Origin: an uncultured Erysipelotrichaceae bacterium
Lineage (GTDB): Bacteria > Bacillota_I > Bacilli_A > RFN20 > CAG-826
DNA length: 64,000 nt
NCBI GenBank assembly: GCA_902802905.1
Contig: CADCNT010000007.1
Span: 1-64,000 of the forward strand
Reading direction: 5' to 3'
Position numbers and translations under genes: made by a program. The notes below the pieces were generated by a model, which worked only from the letters and a program-made list of their open reading frames with translations, had not been told where the DNA came from and did not search any database. Position 1 is the first letter of the stretch. The number at the start of each line of letters is the position of its first letter. Shown here piece by piece: positions 42,680 through 52,910 of the stretch.

Positions 42680-45600
42680 ATGAAGCTTATTAAAACAATT
42701 GTAACTATTATAGCTGCTACATTATTAGCGTCTTGTACTAATGGTAGTCAAGGTGTCAAAGTCGAAGATGTAACTTTAAACAAAACATCCATCACTTTAA
42801 CTGAACAAGATACTTATCAATTAGTGGCCACAGTTGCACCTGATGATGCAACCAACAAAAACGTAACCTGGTCATCTTCTAATCCTGAATTTGCTAGTGT
42901 TGATCAAAATGGCTTAGTTACCGCTCTTAGTGAAGGCAATTCAACTGTTACCGTTAAAACCAAAGATGGTGGTAAAACCGCAACATGTGAAGTTAAGGTT
43001 AATGCACCTGTTGTTTTGGAGTCCATTTCTTTAAGTGATGATAAAGTTACCAGTTATTCTGTTGGTGATACCTTCAGAAAGCCTACAGTTACCGCTTCTT
43101 TTAGTAACGGAACCTCAAAGACAGTCACTAATAATACAACCTTTACTGGCTATGACCTATCTGCTGCTGGTACTTACACAGTTACCGCTTCATATACATC
43201 TGAAAATGTAACTAAAACTGCTTCATATGAAATCACAGTTAAAGTTCGCGAAAAAGTTTTATCTTCTATCTCTTTGTCTAATAAAACCACATCTTTCAAT
43301 TTAAATGATGAATTTGTTAAGCCAACCGTTACCGCTAGATTTGATGATAACAGCACACAAGTTGTCACTGATGAAACAACATTCTCTGGTTATAACATGG
43401 CTAACGAAGGCACATATACAGTTACGGCCTCCTACACATATAAAAATGTTACCAAAACCTCTTCTTATGAAATCTCAGTCAGCATTCCATTTGAAGGACA
43501 AGACTTCACTCTTTTCACTGGAAGTGAATTAGAAATCGATTCTATCGTTACCTTCGCTAATGTTTCTTCAGGAAATGGCTATGCGATTAGTACTACTCAA
43601 AATGATAAAAATCGTAGTGCAACTTCGATTTCTATCAGCAATTCAACATTAACAACAACCAAGGAAACCGCTACTTTCAAAGTGGAAGCCGGTACAGTTG
43701 CAGATTCCTATTCCTTCTATACTTCTGAAGGTGCCTCTAAAGGCTACATTGCCGCTACTGGATCTGGTAGCCGTCAAAATTATTTAAAGACTCAAGCTAC
43801 AAAAGCTGATAACGCTAGCTTTAAATTAGTATCCAATGATAATGGACAAGTTACTTTACAAGCTCAAGGTACAAGCACAAGTAATATCATTAAATACAAT
43901 TCAAATAGTGGAGGAAATAAGGTTTTCTCTTGCTATTCTTCTAGTAGTACATCCAGTTCCATTAAGTTGCCTTATTTATTCTATAAGAGTGGAACTCCTA
44001 TTTATCCAACTTCTATTGCTTTAAATGGTGCTTCTGAAGTCGCTATTAACGACACAATTACATTAACTGTTAGCTATACTCCTAGTAACACCAACAAAAA
44101 AGGTGTCACATGGACCAGCAGCAATTCTTCAGTTGCAACAGTCACTAATGGTGTGGTTCGTGGATTAGCTGAAGGAACAACAACTATTACCGCAATTGCT
44201 AAAGGTGAAAATGGTGAAGATATTACGGCCACAAAAGATATCCAAGTGAAAACCATTGCAGTCTCTAGTGTTTCTTTAAATAAATCTTCTGCTGATTTAG
44301 CTTTAGGAAAAACATTACAATTAACCGCTACAGTTTTACCAAGTAATGCGACTAATAAGACAATTTCCTGGACTAGTAGCAATGAATCAGTTGCTATCGT
44401 TAGTTCAACTGGTTTAGTTACTGCAAGTGCTACCCAAACCGGTTCTGCAACCATTACTGTTACAACCGCTGATGGTGGTAAAACCGCAACATGTGCAGTT
44501 AATGTCGCTGAACAAGTTTTAGATGAATGGACAATTATGATGTATGTTTCTGGCAGCAACCTTGAAAGCGATGGCGGTGCTGCTACTGATGATATGAAAG
44601 AAGTGCTTAGTATTGCCGATCAACCTGATGATGTAAACATTCTTTATCAAACAGGTGGAACCACTAAATGGCAAAGTATGTCTGGCTATATTAGTGGAGC
44701 AACCTCCATCAGTGCTTCAAAATCACAAAGATGGGAAGTCCAAAATCAAAAGATCGTTTTAAAGGATGATACTTTAGGACAACAAAATATGGCTTCTGCT
44801 ACCACTTTAGAAAATTATATTAAGTGGGGTGTTAGCAACTACCCAGCACAAAAATACGCTGTTATCTTCTGGGACCACGGCGGAGCTATGCAAGGGTGTT
44901 GCATCGATGATAATTATGGTGATTATTGGACATATGACTTCCTTACAAACGCTGAAACCAACTCTGCCCTTAAGAATGTATTTAATGATTCTTCGTTGAA
45001 TATCAATGGAAAGTTTGAATTCGTTGGTTATGATTGCTGCATTATGCAAGTTCAAGATATTGCCGAATTCAATAGCCATTACTTTGATTATATGGTTGCC
45101 AGCCAAGAATTAGAAAATGGTAGTGGATGGGATTATACAGCATGGATTGATGATCTCTATGCTAAAAAATCTACCCCTGAAATTCTTACTGCCTTAGTGG
45201 ATGGCTTTGTTTCCCAATATGGTACAAGTGGTAATGATCAAACATTATCATGGCTTGATTTAACCGCTATGCCTGAATACAAAACCGCATGGGAAAATAT
45301 GTCCAAATCATTAATCAATAATGTTGCTACTTATTGTTCGTCTAACAAAAAGAATTTTGCAAATTTCTTAAGAAATAAAGTTACTTCTTACGGAACAGAT
45401 GGTGGCTATAAAGGATATGATTACTATGGCATATTCGACGCTAAGGATTTCTTAAATGAATTAAAGAAAGATTCCACCCTTTTTAATGAATTATCATCAT
45501 TGGTGTCGGCGGTTGAAACTGCATTCGCTAACTTAGTAAAGCATTCTACAATCGGAAATAGCGCTAATCCTGAAACTTATGGATTATGTTTCTTCTTCGA

Positions 45601-45700
45601 TAGTGGTAGCTACGTTGGTCCAGATGAATATTACACAACAAATGACACTAATTTCGTGGAGTGGAGAAAAATTGTCACCACTTACGGATATACAGCTTAA
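42680..45700 (+). CDS. C11 (clostripain-family) protease lipoprotein with BIG2 and Big_3-like domains
   Basis: This is a 1006-residue lipoprotein (MKLIKTIVTIIAATLL, lipobox ASC). Order: BIG2 (27-110), two Big_3-like domains (114-190, 193-270; landmarks SVGDTFRKPTVTASF and NLNDEFVKPTVTARF), an unrecognised middle domain (272-435), two more BIG2 (441-525, 528-610), and the C11 peptidase (615-1006). Catalytic residues are H733 in FWDHGGAMQGCC and C787 in GYDCCIMQVQDIAEF; the usual Ala before the catalytic Cys is here Cys. No clear Shine-Dalgarno. It is the most diverged of the four C11 enzymes here. The Ig-like stalk probably spaces the enzyme from the membrane. Confidence 0.9.
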   Translation: MKLIKTIVTIIAATLLASCTNGSQGVKVEDVTLNKTSITLTEQDTYQLVATVAPDDATNKNVTWSSSNPEFASVDQNGLVTALSEGNSTVTVKTKDGGKTATCEVKVNAPVVLESISLSDDKVTSYSVGDTFRKPTVTASFSNGTSKTVTNNTTFTGYDLSAAGTYTVTASYTSENVTKTASYEITVKVREKVLSSISLSNKTTSFNLNDEFVKPTVTARFDDNSTQVVTDETTFSGYNMANEGTYTVTASYTYKNVTKTSSYEISVSIPFEGQDFTLFTGSELEIDSIVTFANVSSGNGYAISTTQNDKNRSATSISISNSTLTTTKETATFKVEAGTVADSYSFYTSEGASKGYIAATGSGSRQNYLKTQATKADNASFKLVSNDNGQVTLQAQGTSTSNIIKYNSNSGGNKVFSCYSSSSTSSSIKLPYLFYKSGTPIYPTSIALNGASEVAINDTITLTVSYTPSNTNKKGVTWTSSNSSVATVTNGVVRGLAEGTTTITAIAKGENGEDITATKDIQVKTIAVSSVSLNKSSADLALGKTLQLTATVLPSNATNKTISWTSSNESVAIVSSTGLVTASATQTGSATITVTTADGGKTATCAVNVAEQVLDEWTIMMYVSGSNLESDGGAATDDMKEVLSIADQPDDVNILYQTGGTTKWQSMSGYISGATSISASKSQRWEVQNQKIVLKDDTLGQQNMASATTLENYIKWGVSNYPAQKYAVIFWDHGGAMQGCCIDDNYGDYWTYDFLTNAETNSALKNVFNDSSLNINGKFEFVGYDCCIMQVQDIAEFNSHYFDYMVASQELENGSGWDYTAWIDDLYAKKSTPEILTALVDGFVSQYGTSGNDQTLSWLDLTAMPEYKTAWENMSKSLINNVATYCSSNKKNFANFLRNKVTSYGTDGGYKGYDYYGIFDAKDFLNELKKDSTLFNELSSLVSAVETAFANLVKHSTIGNSANPETYGLCFFFDSGSYVGPDEYYTTNDTNFVEWRKIVTTYGYTA

Positions 45701-45709
45701 AAAATATAT

Positions 45710-45734
45710 AATGAAGGCCTTTGGTCTTCATTTT
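45710..45734 (+). terminator. terminator after the third C11 lipoprotein
   Basis: Ten-pair stem AATGAAGGCC / GGTCTTCATT (one G-T) with loop TTT and TT afterwards. Confidence 0.75.
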
Positions 45735-45773
45735 AATTTGGCATAATTATTTCTAAGGAGTAAAATAGAAAAC

Positions 45774-47822
45774 ATGAAAAAACGTTATTTATCTTTATTA
45801 CTATTCTCTGCTTCTTTAACTTTAACTAGCTGCAGTTTCTTTACTTTTATTACTGAAAGACTTACTAGCATTGAGATTGCTGACGCTAATTCGAGCTATT
45901 TAGTCGGACAAAAGTATTCTAGTGATAACTCTTTAACTATCACCGGACACTTTAGTGATGACTCCACTAAGACATTTACTTTATCTGAAGTCACTCCAAC
46001 ATTAACATGCTCTGATACTTCTTATAGTGTCACTAAAGCTTTTACTGTTGCTGGTGAATATTCTTTATTTGTCACAAAGGATAATGTGAAGAGTAACACC
46101 ATTAACTTCACTGTCTTTGAAGATACTCAATATGTGACATCTATGAGCGTTAGTGGCGAACACACAATGTACACCAATAACATTACAAATTTATCTGTTA
46201 CAGTTGCTCCAACATATTTCACTGTTCCAGTTACTGCAACTTCTAGTAATGCTGATATCGCAAAAGTAACAAAAACAAGCAAAACTGAATTTACTGTTTC
46301 TGCTTTAGCAGCAGGCGAAGTTGATATTACTTTTAAAGCATTACGTAATGAAACGGAATATCTCCAAGTTGAACACCATATTTCAATTTCTACAAAAACA
46401 ACTGTAGATATGGCATATACATACGCTGATGTGAAACGTAATAATTATTACAACACACCTGGATTCCCACTTTCTGGCAATCAACATATGTTAGTGGTTC
46501 CGGTGTGGTTTACCGATAGCAGCAGTTATATTAAAGCAAGCTATAAGCAAACAGTTATCGAAGATATTAGAAAAGCATATTTTGGTTCTAAAGAAGATAC
46601 AGGATGGCATAGTGTCGCCACTTTCTATAACGAAGAATCTTCTAATAGATTAACTTTAGACGGCACAGTTACTGGCTGGTGGGAATGCGGTTTAAGTGCG
46701 ACCACAGTTGGTGGCTATACAAATAGTAACTCTTTAGCGGTTGATGCTGCTGATTGGTTTTTTGACGGCACTCCTGAACATCCAAGATCATATTATGACG
46801 GTAATAACGATGGCTATATCGATTCAATCATGCTAATTTATGCCGCACCTGATCAAACAGTTATCAAGTCTTTTGGAGAAAATATGTGGGCATATTGTTT
46901 CTGGGTTCAAGATTCTTCGCAAAGAAGCACAACAAATCCTGGTGTGAATACATATTTCTGGGCAAGTTATGACTTCATGTATGGTAGCAATTTAGCTTAT
47001 AGCCATACAGGTAACACTTATTCTAATGGTGACACATCTCACTGTAAGATTGACGCTCATACTTACATCCATGAAATGGGACACGTTTTTGGTTTAGATG
47101 ATTATTATGATTATACACCTGGAGAAAACCGTTTAAATCCTGCTGGCGGATTCTCTATGCAAGATAACAATGTCGGTGGACATGAAGCCTTCTCAATGAC
47201 AGCGTTTGGTTGGAGCAATGTCTATATTCCTACTGAATCCTGTGAATTAACTCTTAGTGATTTCCAAACTTCTAAACAAGTTATTATCTTATCTCCATCG
47301 TGGAATAGTAATGATTCACCATTTGATGAATATATGCTTCTTGAACTCTACGCGCCAACTGGATTAAATGAAATGGACAGCTCTTATCAATATCAAAATC
47401 GTTATCCTCTTGGACCAAGTGATGTTGGTATTAGACTATGGCACGTAGATGCGCGTTTATTTAGAAATGGATCATTTACCACTAACGCTAGCTTAAGCGG
47501 TATCCGCCTTGGTTTAAATAATACATCTACGACTGATGATCAAGGTGGAAGAACCTGCAGTGCCGGTGCAAGTTATCAGGAGTATAACTTATTGCAGCTC
47601 ATTAGAAATGACACAAACGCAACAAGACAATCTAAAGATAATTTGAAGGGAACTGATTTATTTAAACAAGGAAGTAGTTATTCTCAATCTACATTTGCGA
47701 ATCAATTCCCGCGTGGAAACACACTTAATACAGGCTCTACACTTGGATGGTCATTCACGGTTAATAGCATCCTCCAAGATGATGGAGTGTATAAAGCAAT
47801 AATTAGATTTACAAAAGCATAA
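45774..47822 (+). CDS. M6-family zinc metalloprotease lipoprotein
   Basis: This 682-residue lipoprotein (MKKRYLSLLLFSASLTL, lipobox TSC) has AAGGAG upstream. Two Ig-like domains (Big_3-like 30-115; BIG2-like 118-205) precede the peptidase. The zinc site is H433, E434 and H437 in THEMGH-type form (IHEMGHVFGLDDYYDY), with the HExxHxxGxxD pattern of M6 (immune inhibitor A-like) enzymes. The block 'RSYYDGNNDGYIDSIMLIYA' before it is typical of the family. The C-terminal part (VGIRLWHVDARLF) is also M6-like. It closes the protease island and is convergent with the DUF368 gene. It is expected to degrade proteins at the outer surface; other M6 enzymes attack host defence proteins. Confidence 0.92.
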   Translation: MKKRYLSLLLFSASLTLTSCSFFTFITERLTSIEIADANSSYLVGQKYSSDNSLTITGHFSDDSTKTFTLSEVTPTLTCSDTSYSVTKAFTVAGEYSLFVTKDNVKSNTINFTVFEDTQYVTSMSVSGEHTMYTNNITNLSVTVAPTYFTVPVTATSSNADIAKVTKTSKTEFTVSALAAGEVDITFKALRNETEYLQVEHHISISTKTTVDMAYTYADVKRNNYYNTPGFPLSGNQHMLVVPVWFTDSSSYIKASYKQTVIEDIRKAYFGSKEDTGWHSVATFYNEESSNRLTLDGTVTGWWECGLSATTVGGYTNSNSLAVDAADWFFDGTPEHPRSYYDGNNDGYIDSIMLIYAAPDQTVIKSFGENMWAYCFWVQDSSQRSTTNPGVNTYFWASYDFMYGSNLAYSHTGNTYSNGDTSHCKIDAHTYIHEMGHVFGLDDYYDYTPGENRLNPAGGFSMQDNNVGGHEAFSMTAFGWSNVYIPTESCELTLSDFQTSKQVIILSPSWNSNDSPFDEYMLLELYAPTGLNEMDSSYQYQNRYPLGPSDVGIRLWHVDARLFRNGSFTTNASLSGIRLGLNNTSTTDDQGGRTCSAGASYQEYNLLQLIRNDTNATRQSKDNLKGTDLFKQGSSYSQSTFANQFPRGNTLNTGSTLGWSFTVNSILQDDGVYKAIIRFTKA

Positions 47823-47828
47823 AAAAAT

Positions 47829-47858
47829 AGGAAGCTATTCTTCAACAGCTTCCTTTTT
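47829..47858. terminator. bidirectional terminator between the M6 protease and DUF368
   Basis: AGGAAGCT / AGCTTCCT with a ten-base loop, and T-runs on both strands. It overlaps the 3' end of the DUF368 gene. Confidence 0.8.
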
Positions 47859-48785
47859 AAATTCAACTTTTCTTTTATATCTCACCAATAGATAAGAGAG
47901 GATACACGCGCCTATTAGGAGTACGACACCCAAAGGTATTTCTATATACATCTTTAGATAACCTTGTCCTCCAAGGGACCACATTACATAATAGCCATAT
48001 ATTTCAAAGTTATAGAATAATGCGATTACACTTCCTAAGACAAATCCAATAATTGCGTAGAATGTTAAGTCATGATACTTCGCTAATAAGAAGTGCATTA
48101 ATTTTGAAATGAAATAGAATCCTAATAATATACCAATTAAGAAGCATCCAAACATAGCGACTAAGCTGCCAAAACCCGACCAATCGCCACTTAAGCAATT
48201 TTTAACTGTGTCTGTTGTAACTTCAATAAATGGAGTGTAAAAACCAATTAAAAGAAGAATCATTCCGCCTGATAAACCAGGGACCACTAAAGCAACGGAA
48301 GCAATAAAGCCAACCGGTATCAAAACGAAATAAAACCATACAGGGGCCGCGTAAAAATAACTGGAAACATCAGTTTTTGCTAAGACACTACCAACACCCA
48401 AACCAATAGCTATTAAACCCGCAATAACTAGACAAATAATATGCTTATAGGTTGGCTTAACATCTTTGACTTCATCTTTAATTCCTGGAATAGATCCAAT
48501 AATGAATCCTGCAAAAACACAAATGACTGCAAAGAGTAAACCATTTAATGCTTTATCCATTAGGTAGATTGTTGGAACTAAAGCAAGGGCAATTCCTAGA
48601 AGTGTAGGGAGCAATACTCTAAAAGCTTCTTTAAAGTGCTTAAATAAATGGCTGACTGCCCAAATAATCTTTTCATAAATACCTAAAATGACAGCGATAG
48701 TGCCACCAGATACACCTGGAACAGCGCTACCAAAGCCGATAGCCATTCCAGAGAGAAGAGTTTTGAACCATTCTTTTATTTTCAT
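47835..48785 (-). CDS. DUF368 membrane protein (PopT-type undecaprenyl-phosphate translocase family)
   Basis: This 316-residue protein has eight or so membrane spans and the family signature near the N-terminus (GMAIGFGSAVPGVSGGTIAVILGIYE), repeated later as ALVVPGLSGGMILLLIGFY. DUF368 proteins have been linked to flipping the lipid carrier undecaprenyl phosphate back across the membrane for wall building. The start at 48785 (MKIKEWF) is chosen over 48806 because the upstream TATACT (48795-48800, minus strand) ends only nine bases before it; no Shine-Dalgarno. It is divergent from pth and convergent with the M6 protease. Confidence 0.9.
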   Translation of the reverse strand: MKIKEWFKTLLSGMAIGFGSAVPGVSGGTIAVILGIYEKIIWAVSHLFKHFKEAFRVLLPTLLGIALALVPTIYLMDKALNGLLFAVICVFAGFIIGSIPGIKDEVKDVKPTYKHIICLVIAGLIAIGLGVGSVLAKTDVSSYFYAAPVWFYFVLIPVGFIASVALVVPGLSGGMILLLIGFYTPFIEVTTDTVKNCLSGDWSGFGSLVAMFGCFLIGILLGFYFISKLMHFLLAKYHDLTFYAIIGFVLGSVIALFYNFEIYGYYVMWSLGGQGYLKMYIEIPLGVVLLIGACILSYLLVRYKRKVEFKKEAVEE

Positions 48786-48816
48786 GCAACAAGTAGTATA
48801 CAACAATTTTCAAATT

Positions 48817-48828
48817 AACATATATGTT
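48817..48828. promoter_or_regulatory. 12-base palindrome between divergent DUF368 and pth promoters
   Basis: AACATATATGTT is a perfect palindrome in the -35 region of both divergent genes. It may be an operator or chance in AT-rich DNA. Confidence 0.25.
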
Positions 48829-48846
48829 TATTTGCTATATTGGTAT

Positions 48847-48852
48847 TATAAT
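48847..48852 (+). promoter_or_regulatory. -10 box of pth, leaderless candidate
   Basis: A perfect TATAAT ends eight bases before the pth ATG, with no Shine-Dalgarno. Transcription would start at or next to the A of the ATG. Confidence 0.6.
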
Positions 48853-48860
48853 AAGCGCAT

Positions 48861-49415
48861 ATGAAATTAATTGTCGGTTTAGGAAACCCAGGAAAAAAAT
48901 ATGAACATACCCGCCACAACATGGGCTTTGATGCTGTGGATCTTTTTGCTGAATTAGCGAAGATAGATGTTGATAAAGAAGCCTTTAAAGGATTAGTGGG
49001 AAGAGGTAAAGTGTTTGATGAAGATATTTATATCTTAAAACCTCAAACATTCATGAATTTAAGTGGGGAGTCAGTAAGAGAAATCGTCAGTTATTTCAAA
49101 ATTGAAATAGAAGACATTGTGGTTGTTTATGATGATATGGCATTACCAGTTGGTAAGATAAGATTAAGAGCGTCCGGTTCTAGTGGTGGTCATAAAGGAA
49201 TGCAAAACATCATTGAACATTTAGGAACCGAAGATATTAAACGTATACGTATTGGAATTGGTGAACCTATTTATGACACGATTGATTATGTTCTTTCTAA
49301 ACCGTTAAAAGAAGAGATGCCTTTAATAGAAGAAGCAATTAAGGAAGCAAGTGAAGCTTTAAAAGATATGTTGAAGACAAACTTTGAAAAAGCAATGACA
49401 AAGCATAACCATTAA
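48861..49415 (+). CDS. pth: Pth, peptidyl-tRNA hydrolase
   Basis: This 184-residue enzyme frees tRNA from stalled peptidyl-tRNA. It opens with KLIVGLGNPGKKYEHTRHNMGF, which contains the catalytic His and substrate Asn; the block VYDDMALPVGKIRLR and GSSGGHKGMQNI follow. Full length. No Shine-Dalgarno; the -10 box is eight bases away, so a leaderless message is likely. Its stop lies right at the strong Shine-Dalgarno of mfd, giving the classic pth-mfd pair of Firmicutes. Confidence 0.98.
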   Translation: MKLIVGLGNPGKKYEHTRHNMGFDAVDLFAELAKIDVDKEAFKGLVGRGKVFDEDIYILKPQTFMNLSGESVREIVSYFKIEIEDIVVVYDDMALPVGKIRLRASGSSGGHKGMQNIIEHLGTEDIKRIRIGIGEPIYDTIDYVLSKPLKEEMPLIEEAIKEASEALKDMLKTNFEKAMTKHNH

Positions 49416-49430
49416 GGAGGATAGTTAACG
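49414..49430 (+). promoter_or_regulatory. mfd ribosome site followed by ACG instead of ATG
   Basis: AAGGAGG (49414-49420) is followed seven bases later by ACG (49428-49430), the exact place a start codon belongs. The encoded protein then reads [16 protein letters not shown], a normal Mfd beginning. Confidence 0.75.
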
Positions 49431-52400
49431 AACCTATTTGATAAACTCAAACTGAATAAAGCAATACCCCCCTACTTAGCAAAAAGTGGGCATTTTGTCG
49501 TTGACGATTTAGTGGGTATTTCCTTATTAACTGCATCTGCTTTGGCATGCGAGAACGGAAAATATTTGTTAATTACCTCAAACTTATATAAAGCGCAAAA
49601 ACTATATTCAATGCTTTCTTCTCTTTTAAATAAAAAGAAGATTAGCTTATTTGTTTCTGATGAATTAATTAGAGCAGAGACTCTCGCTGTCTCTAAAGAA
49701 ATGAGTGCAAATCGTATTTTTGCGTTAGATGAAATTATCAACAATAAATGTGACATTGTGATAGCAAATATAGCCGCTGCGACACGTTATTTACCAAAAA
49801 TTGATGTTTTTAAGAGTTCTACTTTTTCTTTTAAAATAGGTCAAAAAGTGGATTTAAAGAAACTCAAAAAGGAATTAGTCAAAGCCGGATATACTCAAGT
49901 AAGTAAGATTGACCAATCTCTTCAATTTGCTAGTCGTGGAGATATCATTGATATTTATTCTGTTAACTATGATTATCCAATTCGAATCGAATTGTTCGAT
50001 GACGAAATTGAATCAATTAGATTTTTCGAATTAGCCACTCAAGTAAGTAGAGATAAAGTCGATAAAGTGAAGATTTTACCTGCTAATGATTATATTTTTA
50101 CCGATGAAGATGTTGCAGTTATCTCTAATCATATATATGAACAATTAGAAAAAGATAAAGAAATTTTAAATCCTAGAGATTTTGATAATCTAAGAAATTT
50201 AGTGGATAACGATATCAGCGAACTGGTTGATTCCAACTATTCAACTAGGCTCTATCGTTATTTATGTTTATTGGATGATAGACTATCTTCTTTGGTAGAT
50301 TATTGCCAAGAGTTCACAACTATTCTTGTGGATGAATACGCTATTAAGGAAAGTGCTTCTATATTAGAAGAAGAATCAATCTCTTTCTTACAAGAACTAT
50401 TTGAAAGTGGGAAATCCATATCTCATTTAAAGTTATGTTTTGATTTTGATGAACTTAATTTCAATAAACATAATTTAATCCATACTTCCTTACTTCAAAC
50501 AAACGAAAAAGACATAGTCTTTAACTGTAAAAATATTCCTTTTGAAGTTAACAAGGATATTGATGTTTTAAATATTATTCATACATACATTAATCAAAAC
50601 TACCAAATCAATATATCCTTAGCATCTAAAGAACATCTAAATAAGGCAATTGAACTTTTAGACAGTAGCCATATTCCTTTTGAAATGGTTAAAGAGTTTT
50701 CTCTGCCAAATAAACATCAAGTTGGTTTAGCAATTTCTAATATTCCTATCGGCTTTGTTCTTGAGGACGAGAAAGTAGTTTTCTTAACTTCTAAAGAATT
50801 ATTTAACGAAAAGATTAGAATTACTCGTTTCGATAACCGCTTTAAAGAAGCGACAATTATCAAAAGCTATGAAGAATTAACTCCTGGTGACTATGTTGTT
50901 CATGAATATCAAGGTATAGGACAATTTGAATCTTTAGAAACCCTTGAAGTCGAAGGGAAACATCAAGATTATTTAAAGCTTTTGTATCATGGAGGAGAAA
51001 TACTTTATGTTCCTCTTTCTCAATTCCAATTAATTAGAAAATATCTAGGTAAAGAAGGCGTTAGGCCTCGTTTAAGCAGATTGCACACTAAAGATTGGGA
51101 AAGAACTAAAGCAAAGATCAAAGAAAGAATCCATGATCTTGCAGAACGTTTATATAACTTATATTTAGAAAGAAGTCATATTGAAGGCTATGCCTTCCCT
51201 AAAGATGATGAATTCCAAAAAGCATTTGAAGATAGCTGTGAATTTGAATTAACCAAAGATCAAACTAGATCTCTAGATGAAATCAAAGCGGATATGGAAG
51301 CATCTAAACCTATGGATCGCTTATTATGTGGCGATGTTGGTTTTGGTAAGACTGAGGTTGCTTTTAGGGCTATTTTTAAGTGCATTAATGCGGGAAAACA
51401 AGCCGTTATGCTTTGTCCAACCACTTTATTAGCTAGACAACATTATGAAGTAGCAATGGCAAGATTTGCTGGCTTTGACATTAAGATTGCTATCTTTTCT
51501 AGATTAATTCCTGAAAAGAAACAAAAAGAATATATAGAACAAGTTAAAGCTGGAAAAATACATTTAATTATCGGCACACATCGATTACTTTCAAAAGATA
51601 TTGCCTATAACGACATGGGTTTATTAGTAGTGGACGAAGAACAACGTTTTGGCGTTGAGCAAAAAGAAAAGCTTAAAGAGATGAAAACCAATATTGATGT
51701 TTTAACTTTGAGCGCAACCCCTATTCCGAGAACATTGCAGATTTCTTTATTGGGTGTTAGGAGCTTATCTCAAATTAATACCCCACCTAATGAGAGAATG
51801 CCAATTCAAACATATGTCACCCCATTTAACGCTGGTGTAGTTAAGGAGTTAATTCAAAGAGAGTTGGGTAGAGATGGACAAGTCTTCTATTTGCATAATG
51901 AAATTGAGACTATTTATGAAATAGCGTCTCGATTAAAAAGAGCATTACCTACCGCAAATATCGCGGTTGCGCATGGAAAAATGAACAAAAATGATATTGA
52001 AGATGTCATGTTGAAGTTCTATTCAGGCGAGGTACAAGTTTTAGTATGCACATCCATTATTGAAAACGGAATTGATGTCCCTAATGCTAACATGATTATT
52101 GTCGATGATTCTGAAAGATATGGCTTAGCACAACTTTATCAAATTAAAGGCCGTGTTGGCCGTGGAAATAGAATTGCTTATGCTTATTTAATGTATAACG
52201 GTAACCGTGTTTTAAAAGAAGACACACAAAAGCGCTTAAGAGCGTTACAAGATTTCACGGCTTTAGGAAGTGGCTATAAAATTGCTCAAAGAGATTTAAT
52301 GATTAGAGGCGCAGGAGATATTTTAGGACCTGAACAAGCTGGCTTTATTGATTCTATAGGCTTAGACATGTATTTAAGATTGTTAAATGAGGCTGTTAGA

Positions 52401-52910
52401 GAAAAAATGACTGGTGAGGAACATAAACAAGAAGAATATAACAAAACAATTTCCTTGTCTTTTGATGCATATATTCCTGCTGAATATGCTTCCGATAGTG
52501 ACAAAATTGAGCTTTATCAGGATATTTTAGCGGCTTCCACAATTGATTCTTTAAATGAAATTAAAGCAAGGACTCGTGACATTTATGGTCGTTATCCTGA
52601 AGAAGTTGAGCAACTATTCTATAAGAGGTCAATTGATCTAATGGTTAAGATATGTGAAATTAAGGATATTAAAGACAACAAGAATAATGTTGAACTAATT
52701 CTTGGTGATAATTTTATAAACATCAAGGGAATTGGAAATATTCTTTTTGAAGCTCTAATTCCATATTTATCTATGATAAAAATTAGTTATATCAATCATA
52801 AGTTTAAAATAATAATGTCCAAACGAGGAAATTGGTTAATAGATTTAGAAAATATATTAAAATCTTTAGTGAATATTATAGAAGTTAATAAAGTGGTAGA
52901 AGTTGCATGA
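49428..52910 (+). CDS. mfd: Mfd, transcription-repair coupling factor
   Basis: This 1160-residue protein (normal about 1150-1180) removes RNA polymerase stalled at DNA damage and recruits UvrA. Order: UvrB-like N-terminal region, RNA-polymerase interaction domain from about residue 485 ([18 protein letters not shown]), a RecG-like motor with Walker [13 protein letters not shown] at about 635 and VVDEEQRFG at about 732, helicase half with [14 protein letters not shown], and the C-terminal UvrA-binding domain. I start it at an ACG seven bases after a perfect Shine-Dalgarno, because no in-frame ATG exists there; an in-frame GTG at 49512 would remove 28 conserved-looking residues. It overlaps rqcP by four bases. 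Confidence 0.95.
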   Translation, partial: TNLFDKLKLNKAIPPYLAKSGHFVVDDLVGISLLTASALACENGKYLLITSNLYKAQKLYSMLSSLLNKKKISLFVSDELIRAETLAVSKEMSANRIFALDEIINNKCDIVIANIAAATRYLPKIDVFKSSTFSFKIGQKVDLKKLKKELVKAGYTQVSKIDQSLQFASRGDIIDIYSVNYDYPIRIELFDDEIESIRFFELATQVSRDKVDKVKILPANDYIFTDEDVAVISNHIYEQLEKDKEILNPRDFDNLRNLVDNDISELVDSNYSTRLYRYLCLLDDRLSSLVDYCQEFTTILVDEYAIKESASILEEESISFLQELFESGKSISHLKLCFDFDELNFNKHNLIHTSLLQTNEKDIVFNCKNIPFEVNKDIDVLNIIHTYINQNYQINISLASKEHLNKAIELLDSSHIPFEMVKEFSLPNKHQVGLAISNIPIGFVLEDEKVVFLTSKELFNEKIRITRFDNRFKEATIIKSYEELTPGDYVVHEYQGIGQFESLETLEVEGKHQDYLKLLYHGGEILYVPLSQFQLIRKYLGKEGVRPRLSRLHTKDWERTKAKIKERIHDLAERLYNLYLERSHIEGYAFPKDDEFQKAFEDSCEFELTKDQTRSLDEIKADMEASKPMDRLLCGDVGFGKTEVAFRAIFKCINAGKQAVMLCPTTLLARQHYEVAMARFAGFDIKIAIFSRLIPEKKQKEYIEQVKAGKIHLIIGTHRLLSKDIAYNDMGLLVVDEEQRFGVEQKEKLKEMKTNIDVLTLSATPIPRTLQISLLGVRSLSQINTPPNERMPIQTYVTPFNAGVVKELIQRELGRDGQVFYLHNEIETIYEIASRLKRALPTANIAVAHGKMNKNDIEDVMLKFYSGEVQVLVCTSIIENGIDVPNANMIIVDDSERYGLAQLYQIKGRVGRGNRIAYAYLMYNGNRVLKEDTQKRLRALQDFTALGSGYKIAQRDLMIRGAGDILGPEQAGFIDSIGLDMYLRLLNEAVREKMTGEEHKQEEYNKTISLSFDAYIPAEYASDSDKIELYQDILAASTIDSLNEIKARTRDIYGRYPEEVEQLFYKRSIDLMVKICEIKDIKDNKNNVELILGDNFINIKGIGNILFEALIPYLSMIKISYINHKFKIIMSKRGNWLIDLENILKSLVNIIEVNKVVEVA

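Noticed and set aside
14043-47822. Island as a mobile element or prophage
   Set aside because: No transposase, integrase, flanking tRNA, direct repeats or visible composition shift; codon use looks like the housekeeping genes.
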